DNA of 64,000 nucleotides from Phreatobacter stygius (lineage in GTDB: Bacteria > Pseudomonadota > Alphaproteobacteria > Rhizobiales > Phreatobacteraceae), in the NCBI RefSeq assembly GCF_005144885.1, contig NZ_CP039690.1, positions 4,973,001 through 5,037,000 on the forward strand, in the 5' to 3' direction. This document shows, piece by piece, positions 7,937 to 15,948 of this stretch (positions are counted from its first letter, which is position 1; every line of letters begins with the position of its first letter). The notes below the pieces were generated by a model, which was not told the origin of the DNA, ran no database searches, and saw only the letters and a list, made by a program, of their open reading frames with translations. A program made the translations under genes and the position numbers.

Positions 7937-8987
7937 CCCGCACCTCGAAATGGGTCGGTTTGCCAAGGCTCGGCTTGTCGCGGGCGACCCAGTCGGCGAC
8001 CCAGTCGATCATCCGGGCGAGCGGTACTTGCGGGTAGCCGAACAGGCGCGCCGCTTCGGCCGCATTGTTGAGCCAGGCGGTCGGCGCTTCTTCGCCGGTG
8101 ACGATCGGGGTCTTGCCGAGCCTTTCGCCGAAGATGCGGGCGAGCCAGCGCACCGAGATGGTCTCCGGCCCGGTGACGTTGAGCGGCGAGGCGGGCACGG
8201 TCGCCTGCCTGAGCGCGCGCAGCGCCTGGGCATTGGCGTCGCCCTGCCAGATGACGTTGACATGGCCCATGGTGACGTCGATCGGCTGACCGTCGCGCAC
8301 CGCGCTCGCCACGTCGAACAGCACGCCATAGCGCAGGTCGATCGCGTAATTGAGCCGGAACAGCCGGCCGGGCGTCTGGTGGACACCTGAGAAATAGCTG
8401 ATCAGCCGCTCGCGGCCGATGCACGAATTGGCATATTCGCCGGGCGGGGTCAGGGGGCTGTCTTCGGTCGAGCCCTGGCTCGAGATGGCGACGAAGGGAT
8501 AGACGCAGCCGGTCGAGAAGGTGACGATGCGCGACCGCTTGAAGGCTTCCGCCACCAGGGTCGGCGCATGCACATTCATCGCCCAGGTCAGTGGCTGGTC
8601 GCCCTCGGCGCCGAATTTTCGGCCAGCCATCAGGATGACGTTCCGGGCCTTGGGCAGCGCCTCCACCGCATCGCGGTCGAGCAGGTCGCAGGCGATGGTG
8701 TCGACGCCATGCTGCTCGAGGCTTTCGCGCAGCCCCATTTCGCTGAACCGGGCGACGCCGATGATCCGCTTGTCGGGGGCGGCGTTGCGGGCAAGCCGCG
8801 CCAGGGTCGGGCCCATCTTGCCGCCGACACCGAGGATCATGATGTCGCCGTCGAGGGCTGCGAGATCGTCGGCCAGCACGCGGCTCGGCCGCGCCATGAA
8901 GGCCTCGAGCTCGTCGCTCGTCTCGAAACGGTCGGGCAGGTTCGCCGGATCAAGCCATTCGGCACGGCCTGTTGCGATGTCGTTCAT
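7923..8987 (-). CDS. NAD-dependent epimerase/dehydratase family protein (extended SDR-like)
   Basis: 354 residues with a Rossmann fold whose dinucleotide loop is [18 protein letters not shown], near residue 45. The variant glycine pattern G-x-G-G-x-x-G is seen in atypical extended SDRs. Later blocks are [19 protein letters not shown] and the helix containing [15 protein letters not shown]; the usual YxxxK is not obvious, the serine/tyrosine region being STGCVYPF. It follows the permease after four bases, and its own ATG 8987 has GGAAG upstream. Likely role: oxidation or epimerisation of an imported polyol or sugar acid. Confidence 0.75.
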   Translation of the reverse strand: MNDIATGRAEWLDPANLPDRFETSDELEAFMARPSRVLADDLAALDGDIMILGVGGKMGPTLARLARNAAPDKRIIGVARFSEMGLRESLEQHGVDTIACDLLDRDAVEALPKARNVILMAGRKFGAEGDQPLTWAMNVHAPTLVAEAFKRSRIVTFSTGCVYPFVAISSQGSTEDSPLTPPGEYANSCIGRERLISYFSGVHQTPGRLFRLNYAIDLRYGVLFDVASAVRDGQPIDVTMGHVNVIWQGDANAQALRALRQATVPASPLNVTGPETISVRWLARIFGERLGKTPIVTGEEAPTAWLNNAAEAARLFGYPQVPLARMIDWVADWVARDKPSLGKPTHFEVRDGAY

Positions 8988-8991
8988 GGAT

Positions 8992-9831
8992 CTACTTCCT
9001 TGCATCGCGGGGAACGAAGATGCGCTCGGCCGCCAGCACGACCAGATAGAGCGCGATGCCGATCAGGGTCAGCAGCAGCACGGCCATGAACATGGCGGGC
9101 GTGTCGAGCGAAGCCTGCACCTGGATCATCAGATAGGCGAGACCGCGATCGGACGCGATGAATTCGCCGACCACCGCGCCGGCGACCGCCAGGATGGCCG
9201 CGACCTTCATGCCGGAGAAGATATAGGGCAGCGATCCCGGCAGCTGGATGTAGCGGAACACCTTCCAGCGCGAGCCTTTGAGCGAGCGGACGAGGTCGAG
9301 CAGGTCGGGCTCGACCTCCTGCAGGCCACGCAGCGTGGTCAAAAGGATCGGGAAGAAGCACAGGCTGAAGGTGATCAGGATATTGGTGCGGATGCCGTAG
9401 CTGAACCAGACGATCACCAGCGGTCCGAGGGCCACTTTCGGGATCATGTTGAGGGTGACCAGCAGTGGGAACACGGCAAGCGTCAGGAGCCGCGACCAGG
9501 AGAACATCAAGGCGAGCGCGACGCCTGCGACGGTGGCCAGCGCGAAGCCGCCGAGGATCTCGGCCGCGGTGACCAGCGTATTGTCGCGCCATGCGTAATT
9601 TGTCTTGGCGAGCGTTGCCAGGATATCGGTCGGGGCCGGCAGCACGAAGGCCGGCAGCGAGGTCGCGCGCACGCCGAACTGCCAGATGAGAACCAGTGCC
9701 AGGTGGACGCCAACCACGGCTGCCCAGCGCTGGATGAGCGCACGCCGGTCAGCTCGGCGCGCCGCGGCCGCGTCAGCCTCGGCCAAGGCGTTCTGATCCG
9801 GGCCGGCCAGCAAGTCTTCCCCTCGCGCCAT
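8992..9831 (-). CDS. ABC transporter permease, SsuC/TauC type
   Basis: 279 residues with six hydrophobic segments and the cytoplasmic EAA-like loop around [32 protein letters not shown], characteristic of the nitrate/sulfonate/taurine permease family (BPD_transp_1). It is the first gene of the minus-strand operon, 73 bases downstream of a TetR operator at 9904-9918. The ATG at 9831 is preceded by a G-rich ribosome-binding site. It should form a dimeric channel with the ATPase at 5176-5958. Confidence 0.9.
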   Translation of the reverse strand: MARGEDLLAGPDQNALAEADAAAARRADRRALIQRWAAVVGVHLALVLIWQFGVRATSLPAFVLPAPTDILATLAKTNYAWRDNTLVTAAEILGGFALATVAGVALALMFSWSRLLTLAVFPLLVTLNMIPKVALGPLVIVWFSYGIRTNILITFSLCFFPILLTTLRGLQEVEPDLLDLVRSLKGSRWKVFRYIQLPGSLPYIFSGMKVAAILAVAGAVVGEFIASDRGLAYLMIQVQASLDTPAMFMAVLLLTLIGIALYLVVLAAERIFVPRDARK

Positions 9832-9903
9832 CGATCCCCCAACCCCTGATATCCGGCGCGAACGCCGGATTTGTCCCGAGGTTAGGAATGCTTGGCGTCG
9901 TTG

Positions 9904-9918
9904 TCAACCAACTGGTTG
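9904..9918. promoter_or_regulatory. TetR operator copy 1, before permease operon
   Basis: TCAACCAACTGGTTG: arms CAACCA and TGGTTG are perfect inverted repeats around AC. The identical 15-mer occurs at 10638-10652. The site lies 73 bases upstream of the permease start, between it and the TetR stop codon. Confidence 0.75.
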
Positions 9919-9925
9919 GATGGTG

Positions 9926-10606
9926 TCATTCGACCGGCCGCATGGCGCCGAGCGCGAAGGCGACGACATGCCGGCGCCTGGCCGCGACCGCCTTGGCCGT
10001 GCCGAGGTCGCTGCCGAAGATCGCCGACAGCGTCCGGCCGTTGGAAAAGTAGAAATAGGAGAGGGCGGCGATCGAGATATAGATGTTCAAAGGGTCGAGA
10101 TCGGTGCGGAAAACGCCATCCCGCGCGCCGCGGTCGAGGGTCTCCTGGAGCAGGGTGATCAGCGGCGAATGCATGTCCTGCAGTCGCTTCGAGCGCCCGA
10201 CATGGCGCGCCGCCTGGCGGTTTTCGTCATTCAGCAGGGCGACGAATTCGGGGTGTTCGGTGAGGTAGTCGAAAGAAAAGCCGACGAGCTTTTCCAGCGC
10301 CGCGAGCGGCGGCAGGTCGCCGAGCTTCAGCTCGCGCTCGCGCGCCCGGATCTCGGCATAGACCTGCTCGAGGGCCGCCTGATAGAGATCGTCCTTGTTG
10401 CCGAAGTGATGATAGACGAGCTGCTTGTTGACGCCCGAGCGCCGCGCGATCTCGTCGATCCGGGCGCCGGCAAGCCCCTTTTCGGCAAATTCGGCGACCG
10501 CTGCGGCCAGCAGCGCGCGCTGTGTCGCTTCCGGGTCGCGCTGGCCCTTCTGCCGGATCGGTACCGTGGCGATGCGCTGATGGGTCGGCGGAATGGTTCG
10601 GCTCAT
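9926..10606 (-). CDS. TetR/AcrR family transcriptional regulator
   Basis: 226 residues. The N-terminal HTH (about 28-75) reads RALLAAAVAEFAEKGLAGAR then IDEIARRSGVNKQLVYHHFGNKDDLY, a clear TetR signature. The rest is a helical ligand domain related to the TetR_C_6/CecR-like group (FSFDYLTEHPEFVALLNDEN). It stands between the importer operon and the divergent binding-protein gene, and identical operators occur on both sides of it, so it probably represses the permease-led operon, itself and the binding-protein gene together. Confidence 0.9.
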   Translation of the reverse strand: MSRTIPPTHQRIATVPIRQKGQRDPEATQRALLAAAVAEFAEKGLAGARIDEIARRSGVNKQLVYHHFGNKDDLYQAALEQVYAEIRARERELKLGDLPPLAALEKLVGFSFDYLTEHPEFVALLNDENRQAARHVGRSKRLQDMHSPLITLLQETLDRGARDGVFRTDLDPLNIYISIAALSYFYFSNGRTLSAIFGSDLGTAKAVAARRRHVVAFALGAMRPVE

Positions 10607-10637
10607 GATGAATCGGTCCTCGGTCCCACTCTACCAA

Positions 10638-10652
10638 TCAACCAACTGGTTG
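10638..10652. promoter_or_regulatory. TetR operator copy 2, in tetR / binding-protein divergent region
   Basis: The same 15-mer TCAACCAACTGGTTG as at 9904-9918, 32 bases upstream of the tetR ATG and 106 bases upstream of the binding-protein ATG. Exact conservation of a non-coding palindrome at both promoters is strong evidence for a shared repressor. Confidence 0.8.
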
Positions 10653-10757
10653 TGTACAGTCGCCACCGGTCCTGAACCGCCGGCTTCAGCCTCGCCGCCC
10701 TGCCGAGCGGAAAAGAGGGGCTCAGTCGGCCGAAGATCGATGACGGAGGGGAATTTG

Positions 10758-11774
10758 ATGACAAGAATGTTTCATGGCGCGACCCGCCGAACCTTTCTCG
10801 GTGGCCTTGCCGGCGCCGGGCTGATGCTGCCGCGCCGCGCTGGCGCGGCCGAAACGGTCAATCTGGTGCTGAACTGGACGCCGACCGCCGATCACGCGCC
10901 CTATTATTACGCCAAGGCGCAAGGCTGGTACGAGCAAGCCGGTATCGATCTGGTCATCGAGACCGGCCGCGGCTCGGGCGCCGCGGCCCAGCGGGTTGCC
11001 GCCGGTGGCGCCCAGCTTGGCATTGCCGACATGGCGACAGCCCTGCTCGCCAAGAGCCGCGGCAGCAAGCTCACCGCCGTCATGGTGGTCTACGCCAATT
11101 CGCCCCAGGGCTTTTACTGGCTGAAGTCGAGCGGCATTTCCGGCGCGAAGGATTTCCCGGGCCGTTCGATCGGCAATCCGCCGGGCGACGCCTCGCGGCT
11201 GATGTGGCCGGCCTTCGCCAAGAAGGTCGGCATCGATCCGGCCTCGGTGCGCTTCGTCAATGTCAGCCCGCAGGCCAAGATCCAGGCGCTGCGCAGCAAG
11301 ACCATCGACATCACAAGCGATTTCTACAACGAGCACGACCTGAAGATGCGCGAGTTCGGCGCCGATCTCGGCTTCCTGCCCTGGCGCGAGATCGGGCTGA
11401 ACCCCTATGGCAACTCGGTCATCGCCAATGACGATTTCCTGGCCGCCAAGAAGGATGTGGTGCGCAATTTCGTGCGCGTCTCGCAGCGTGCCTTCGCCGC
11501 TTGCGTCGCCGATATCGGACCGGGTCTGAAGGCGCTGCTCGCCTCGGTCTCCGGCCTCGATGAGGCCAACCAGCGCGACCAGTGGAAGCGCATCCTGGAA
11601 CTGATGCGCGACCCGACCACCATGCAGGTGGCGCTCGGCGCCTTCAATCAGGACCGGCTGAAAGAGGACTACGAACTGGTGCGCACCTATTTCGAGGATG
11701 TCCGCCCGCTCGATCCGGCCAAGGCCGCGACCAACGAGTTCCTCGACACCAGCATCAAGTTCGTCGGCGCCTGA
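10758..11774 (+). CDS. ABC transporter substrate-binding protein, NMT1/THI5-like, Tat signal
   Basis: 338 residues. The N-terminus MTRMFHGATRRTFLGG followed by a hydrophobic stretch and AGAAE is a twin-arginine signal, so the protein is periplasmic. The mature part has the NMT1/THI5 hallmarks LVLNWTPTADHAPYYYAKAQ, a GSGAAAQRVAAGGAQLGIAD loop and KAQGWYEQAGIDLV. The family binds pyrimidine precursors but also many other small ligands. GGAGGGG is placed well before ATG 10758. It is divergent from tetR and supplies the importer encoded at 5176-5958 and 8992-9831. Confidence 0.9.
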   Translation: MTRMFHGATRRTFLGGLAGAGLMLPRRAGAAETVNLVLNWTPTADHAPYYYAKAQGWYEQAGIDLVIETGRGSGAAAQRVAAGGAQLGIADMATALLAKSRGSKLTAVMVVYANSPQGFYWLKSSGISGAKDFPGRSIGNPPGDASRLMWPAFAKKVGIDPASVRFVNVSPQAKIQALRSKTIDITSDFYNEHDLKMREFGADLGFLPWREIGLNPYGNSVIANDDFLAAKKDVVRNFVRVSQRAFAACVADIGPGLKALLASVSGLDEANQRDQWKRILELMRDPTTMQVALGAFNQDRLKEDYELVRTYFEDVRPLDPAKAATNEFLDTSIKFVGA

Positions 11775-11819
11775 ATCCAGCCCTTTCGGGCGAGCCGACA
11801 AGCATGCGCGGAATGCAAA

Positions 11820-11847
11820 GGTCGTCCGCTTTTTTTAGCGGACGACC
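11820..11847 (+). terminator. terminator-like hairpin after binding-protein gene
   Basis: An 11-base perfect stem (11820-11830 with 11837-11847) closes on a T-only loop. There is no T-run after the stem, so termination efficiency is uncertain. It lies 45 bases after the binding-protein stop codon. Confidence 0.55.
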
Positions 11848-11974
11848 TCAGGCGCGTTCACAGCCAATCCGCCTTGGATGAGGGTGCTGCGACCCGGTTC
11901 AGCGTCCTATTGGGCTGATGTTTCCGCTTGATCCCGGCGCGCGGCCCTGGACGAAACAGAGGCTCCGCCGCCGC

Positions 11975-11998
11975 GATGCCGATCATGTGATCGGCATC
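11975..11998. promoter_or_regulatory. 24-base perfect inverted repeat plus extra half-site
   Basis: GATGCCGATCA and TGATCGGCATC are perfect 11-base arms separated by TG. A further half-site TGATCGGCA recurs at 12043-12051. The stretch 11848-12237 has no convincing gene; this palindrome, about 240 bases before the Crp/Fnr start, is its only structure. It may be an operator for that regulator or another protein; no T-tract supports a terminator. Confidence 0.45.
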
Positions 11999-12237
11999 AT
12001 CTCTTGCCTGCCATGCGCAAGCGATCGGAGGGCTGGCGCAGGTGATCGGCACTGCCTAAGTGAGAGGCCGCGAACGACCGGATAGGCGTGGTCCCATCGT
12101 TCGAAGGCAGCCTGCCAGACGGGTCTGGCGGGTCTGGTTGCGGTCGTTGGGGCATCCGGTTTGATCAGGTCATCGTTCAGGCGATGGCCGAGCTCTGGAT
12201 ATCCAGTGATTGCTGGCAGGATATCGGGGGCCATGCG

Positions 12238-12942
12238 ATGCGCGTCAATTTCGTCAATATACGCCAAATTCTTGAGCAAAATGCGTGGTTTAGGGCTTGT
12301 CCGCCGGGATTGCAGGACGGCCTGATCGAACATTCGCAAGTCGTCGAAATTGCCGACGGCGACTATCTGTGCCGCCGCGGTGATCCGGCGACGGGGCTGT
12401 TCTGCCTGATCGAGGGCCGATTGCGCATCGGCGGCAGCGCCGATGACGGCCACAAGGAAGCCATTCTTGCGATCATCGAGCCACCCTATTGGTTCGGCGA
12501 ACTCGAGTTGTTCGACGAGGGGCCGCGTGGCCATGACGCGCGGGCGGAGGGGGCGGTCACCGTCCTGAATATCCCGCAGGCGGCCCTCAAGGCCGTGTTG
12601 GAGCGGGAGCCGCGCTACTGGCGCGAACTGGGCCTGTTGGCCGCCTCGAAGACCCGTCTGGCCTTCAAGGCGCTCGAGGATTCGGCATCGGGCTCGAGCC
12701 TCACGCGTGTGGCTCGCCGCATCTTGGCGATCTTCGACGGCTACGGCCTGCACTCGGACGGACAGAAGACCTTGCTGACGGCTTCCCAGGAACAATTGGC
12801 GCTGATGCTCGGCATGTCGCGCCAGACCGTGAACCAGCATCTCGGCAAGCTCGAGAAGCAGGAGGTCATCCGTCGGCATTATGGTGGCATCGAGATACTG
12901 GATGCGGCCAAGCTGAGCGAAATCGGCGGCGTGAGATCCTGA
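12238..12942 (+). CDS. Crp/Fnr family transcriptional regulator
   Basis: 234 residues: a cyclic-nucleotide-binding-like beta-roll (about 20-120; GDYLCRRGDPATGLFCLIEG, PYWFGELELFDEGPRGHDARA) and a C-terminal winged helix (about 150-225; TASQEQLALMLGMSRQTVNQ then HLGKLEKQEVIRRHYGGIEI). There is no N-terminal cysteine cluster, so it is not an oxygen-sensing Fnr. The roll lacks the full cAMP-binding RxS set, and the ligand is uncertain. ATG 12238 follows GGGGG. The gene stands alone with a terminator after it. Confidence 0.85.
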   Translation: MRVNFVNIRQILEQNAWFRACPPGLQDGLIEHSQVVEIADGDYLCRRGDPATGLFCLIEGRLRIGGSADDGHKEAILAIIEPPYWFGELELFDEGPRGHDARAEGAVTVLNIPQAALKAVLEREPRYWRELGLLAASKTRLAFKALEDSASGSSLTRVARRILAIFDGYGLHSDGQKTLLTASQEQLALMLGMSRQTVNQHLGKLEKQEVIRRHYGGIEILDAAKLSEIGGVRS

Positions 12943-13022
12943 ACCGAATCGGCGCAGATCCGACCATCGATTCCGCCGGGCCGAACCAGCGATCTCCCGC
13001 GCCCAGCCCGCGCCGAAAAGTA

Positions 13023-13046
13023 GAAAGCCGCCCTTGGGCGGCTTTC
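13023..13046 (+). terminator. Rho-independent terminator after Crp/Fnr gene
   Basis: GAAAGCCGCCC (13023-13033) pairs perfectly with GGGCGGCTTTC (13036-13046) around TT, followed by ATTT. The A-rich/T-rich stem base lets it work in both directions. Confidence 0.75.
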
Positions 13047-13101
13047 ATTTGTCGGCGGCGCTGTTCAGATCAGTAAATACCTGATCAAAAACCCTGGATC
13101 C

Positions 13102-13359
13102 TCAGTTGGATCCTGGAATCGTCCCGCCGTTCTGCATGCAGGAGAAGTAGAGCGCGTTCTTGTTGTATTCGAGCGTCATGCTGGTGTCGCTGCCCGGCAG
13201 CCGGCGTTGCACGGCCTCGTGGCACTGCCTTTGAACGGTGGCGTCGGCCCGCCGCGACGACGTGGCCGGTTGCGCCTCGACATGGCGCATGGACATCAAC
13301 GTGGCGGCGACGGCCAGGGTCGCGACGATGACCGAAGACTTGTGGATCTGATGAGCCAT
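13102..13359 (-). CDS. small secreted protein, unknown function
   Basis: An 85-residue product starts at ATG 13359 after a strong AGGAGG. The N-terminus is a Sec-type signal (basic MAHQIHKSS, then VIVATLAVAATLMS and a likely cut near HVEA-QP). The mature part has two cysteines (QCHEAVQRRLPG and YFSCMQNGG), which could form a disulfide. I do not recognise the family. A short inverted repeat (GATCAG/CTGATC, 13068-13086) lies just downstream. Confidence 0.6.
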   Translation of the reverse strand: MAHQIHKSSVIVATLAVAATLMSMRHVEAQPATSSRRADATVQRQCHEAVQRRLPGSDTSMTLEYNKNALYFSCMQNGGTIPGSN

Positions 13360-13516
13360 GGGCTCCCTCCTGTTTCTAGACACAAGGGAGAAATCATCGT
13401 GCTGTCCCAAGAAGTCAACAAGAATGCATCGTGTTTAGTTCGCATTTTGAAGCAATCACGGATTCGTGATAAGTTTTAAAATATAGATTGTCGCTGTTCT
13501 TACACTCATTAATACG

Positions 13517-13538
13517 AATTGTCTGCAATTAGACAATT
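13517..13538. promoter_or_regulatory. 22-base inverted repeat in AT-rich intergenic region
   Basis: AATTGTCT and AGACAATT are perfect 8-base arms around GCAATT. The 13360-13803 interval has no convincing gene and is markedly AT-rich between about 13430 and 13570, unlike the rest of the window. The repeat lies about 160 bases upstream of the small secreted protein gene and could be an operator for it. Confidence 0.4.
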
Positions 13539-13803
13539 GACATGAGGGTTTATGCATCAAGGCATGAGTTGTATTTCTGCGAGATGGTTGTGATTCTGGC
13601 GTATCTACGCGGCTCGCGAGAATGCCGGCCGCCCGGGCCGAGGCGAGAGGCATGATGCCGCCGGCGGGTCGGCCTGGCCCCGTCTCCGGCGCTTCTTCGC
13701 CGCCCATCGGTAAAATCGGGACCTCGTTCAGGTCAGGCCGTGGCGGACCACGCGCGACTTTTGCTATTTCAAGTTTCCCGCGTCAGCAGGACCACGGAGT
13801 TCC

Positions 13804-15063
13804 ATGCGATCCGATTTCGATGTGGTGATCATTGGCGCCGGTGCGGCAGGCCTCGCCGCTGGCCTCAGGCTTGCGGCGAGCCAGCTGCGGGTGCTGGTCG
13901 TCGAGGCCCGCAACCGGGTGGGGGGCCGGGCCGAAACGGCGTGGCTCGCCCCTGGTCCGAATCCGGATGCGGGCTTTCCGGTCGATCTCGGCTGCGGTTG
14001 GCTGCACTCGGCCGACATCAACCCGTTGGTGCCGATGATCGAAGCGGCCGGTTTCGAACTCGACCGAACACCCGCGGCCTGGCAGCGGCAGTCGGACGAC
14101 CAGCATTTTTCGGGGGCTGATCAGCGCCTCTTCGCCTTGGCCTTCGATGCCTTCGAGGCGCGGATCGACGCGGCCGCGGCGACCGGTATCGATCGGCCGG
14201 CGGCCGATCTCTTCGAGCCGGGTAATCGCTGGAACCCGCTGATGGATGCGGTCAGCTCCTATTATAACGGCGCCGAATTCGATCGGGTTTCGGTGCTGGA
14301 TTACACCACCTATCAGGACACCGATGTGAATTTCCGGGTGCGTGACGGTTATGGCGCGGCCATCGCCGCGCTCGGCCGGACGGTCGAGGTCCGGTCCGGC
14401 TGCGCGGTGTCGCGGATCGACCATGGCCGCATGCCGGTTCGGCTGACCACGACCAAGGGCGAGATCGACGCCCGTGCCGTCATCGTCACGGTACCGACGC
14501 CGCATTTGGCCGAGGGGCGCATTCGGTTCACGCCGGCGCTCAGCGGCAAAGTGGAGGCGGCCGCGCACTTGCCACTCGGCCTTGCCAACAAGGCCTTTCT
14601 TGCCCTTGCCGAGCCCGAGTCCCTGGCCGCCGGCAACCACTTCTTCGGCCGGATCGATCGGGCTGAAACCGCGAGCTTCCATGTCCGGCCTTACGGGCGT
14701 CCCTATATCGAGGCCTTTGTCGGCGGCCGTCACGCTCAAGCGCTCGAAGCCGCGGGCGAGGGCGCGATAGCGGCCTTTGCACTCGACGAGTTGAAGGGCT
14801 TGATGGGCGGCGATTTCGTCAAGCGCCTGACTTCGATCGGGGCGACCGCCTGGGCCGGCGACCCCTGGGCGCTCGGCGCCTATTCCCATGCCTTGCCGAT
14901 GCATTCGGGCGCCCGCGCGATTCTCGCGGCACCGATCGACGGCCGCCTGTTCTGGGCCGGCGAAGCGACCCACCCAACCGCCTTCTCGACGGCGCATGGC
15001 GCCTGGGCCTCGGGTCTTCGCGCAGCAGAAGAAGCCTTCGCCGCGTTGCAGCAGGGTTCCTGA
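13804..15063 (+). CDS. flavin amine oxidase / FAD-dependent oxidoreductase
   Basis: 419 residues. The N-terminal FAD-binding Rossmann motif is DVVIIGAGAAGLAAGLRLA with the following RNRVGGRAET typical of the amine oxidase family (PF01593), and the C-terminus has the second FAD contact FWAGEATHPTAFSTAHGAW. These enzymes oxidise amines, polyamines or amino acids to imines with H2O2 release. No signal peptide is visible. It is monocistronic, facing a TetR gene tail to tail. The substrate cannot be predicted. Confidence 0.85.
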   Translation: MRSDFDVVIIGAGAAGLAAGLRLAASQLRVLVVEARNRVGGRAETAWLAPGPNPDAGFPVDLGCGWLHSADINPLVPMIEAAGFELDRTPAAWQRQSDDQHFSGADQRLFALAFDAFEARIDAAAATGIDRPAADLFEPGNRWNPLMDAVSSYYNGAEFDRVSVLDYTTYQDTDVNFRVRDGYGAAIAALGRTVEVRSGCAVSRIDHGRMPVRLTTTKGEIDARAVIVTVPTPHLAEGRIRFTPALSGKVEAAAHLPLGLANKAFLALAEPESLAAGNHFFGRIDRAETASFHVRPYGRPYIEAFVGGRHAQALEAAGEGAIAAFALDELKGLMGGDFVKRLTSIGATAWAGDPWALGAYSHALPMHSGARAILAAPIDGRLFWAGEATHPTAFSTAHGAWASGLRAAEEAFAALQQGS

Positions 15064-15082
15064 GGTCGGCAGCGCCCGACTG

Positions 15083-15712
15083 TCAGGAGGAGGTGCGCGG
15101 ACGACGATCGGCCCCGCCTGCCGCCGCCTTTCGGAAGATGGCGAGGACTGATGAAATGATCTCGTCGGGGCTCAAGGCGCCCGAGCTCGAATACCATTGC
15201 GGCGCCCAGTTGATCGCTCCGAACAGGGCGAAGGTGAACATGCGCGCGTCATCGACGACAATGCTGCCGTCCTTGCGGCCGTCCTCGACGATACGGCGAA
15301 CCCGTGTCTCGAACTCCTTTTTGAGGAGGCGCAGCTTCTTGCGCGACGCCGGGCCGAGCGAGCGGTCGCTGACGACAGCCAAGCAGATCCCGAAATCGGT
15401 CAGGATGATCCGGCCATAGATGCGGCAGAACCGCTCGAGGCGCTCGATCGCCGACAGGTTGGCGTCGCTGTCGGCGGACAGGGCCTGGTCCAGGTCGGCC
15501 AGTGCCTGGCTGGTGATCTGGTACAGGATGTCTTCCTTGCTTTCGATGTAATAATAGATCGTCGGTTTGGTGACCTCCAGCGCCGCGGCGATATGGTCGA
15601 TCGTCGCCTTGTGAAAGCCGAGATCGGTAAAGATCCGCGCCGCCGTCACCAGGATGAGCCTGCGCTTCTTGTCATGCTGTTCCTGGCGAAGATCGGCGCT
15701 GCGCCAAAGCAC
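15083..15712 (-). CDS. TetR/AcrR family transcriptional regulator
   Basis: 209 residues from a GTG start at 15712 (AGGGGA about ten bases upstream). The HTH is HKATIDHIAAALEVTKPTIYYYIESKEDILYQ; the C-terminal domain resembles the fatty-acyl/lipid-catabolism TetR group (TetR_C_17-like), with WAPQWYSSSGALSPDEI near the end, very like the regulator at 60104-60802. It is divergent from the binding-protein gene at 15949, and two operator-like sites lie between them, so it very likely represses that catabolic operon with an acyl-CoA as inducer. Confidence 0.85.
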   Translation of the reverse strand: MLWRSADLRQEQHDKKRRLILVTAARIFTDLGFHKATIDHIAAALEVTKPTIYYYIESKEDILYQITSQALADLDQALSADSDANLSAIERLERFCRIYGRIILTDFGICLAVVSDRSLGPASRKKLRLLKKEFETRVRRIVEDGRKDGSIVVDDARMFTFALFGAINWAPQWYSSSGALSPDEIISSVLAIFRKAAAGGADRRPRTSS

Positions 15713-15866
15713 GGCCTGGTCCCCTGCCGCTTCTGCGCTTGTTCGTCTGGTCCCCCCATGGGCCGCCGGCTCCTTGTTGTGTTGAGCGTGATCTTACAGC
15801 GCGACCCTCTGCCGCACAGTTCGAAATCTGACCAGGCCTCCATCCGCCGACCGGCCGATTGACACC

Positions 15867-15900
15867 TACTGGCGAGTAATCTTAGACCTACCGGCAAGTA
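15867..15900. promoter_or_regulatory. tandem TetR operators upstream of LIV-thiolase-ligase operon
   Basis: Two near-identical sites, TACTGGCGAGTA (15867-15878) and TACCGGCAAGTA (15889-15900), are spaced 22 bases apart, about two helical turns. Each is an inverted repeat of the form TAC(T/C)-GGC-(A/G)AGTA-like half-sites. The context sequence around them (CTACYGGCRAGTAA) is also repeated. Confidence 0.75.
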
Positions 15901-15948
15901 AAAGTCGCGTCCAGCCCTTGATGGCCGGACCAGTTCGGGAGGCCAGGA

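Noticed and set aside
13783-14997. A 404-codon open frame on the minus strand
   Set aside because: Antisense to the amine oxidase gene; no motif or ribosome-binding site.
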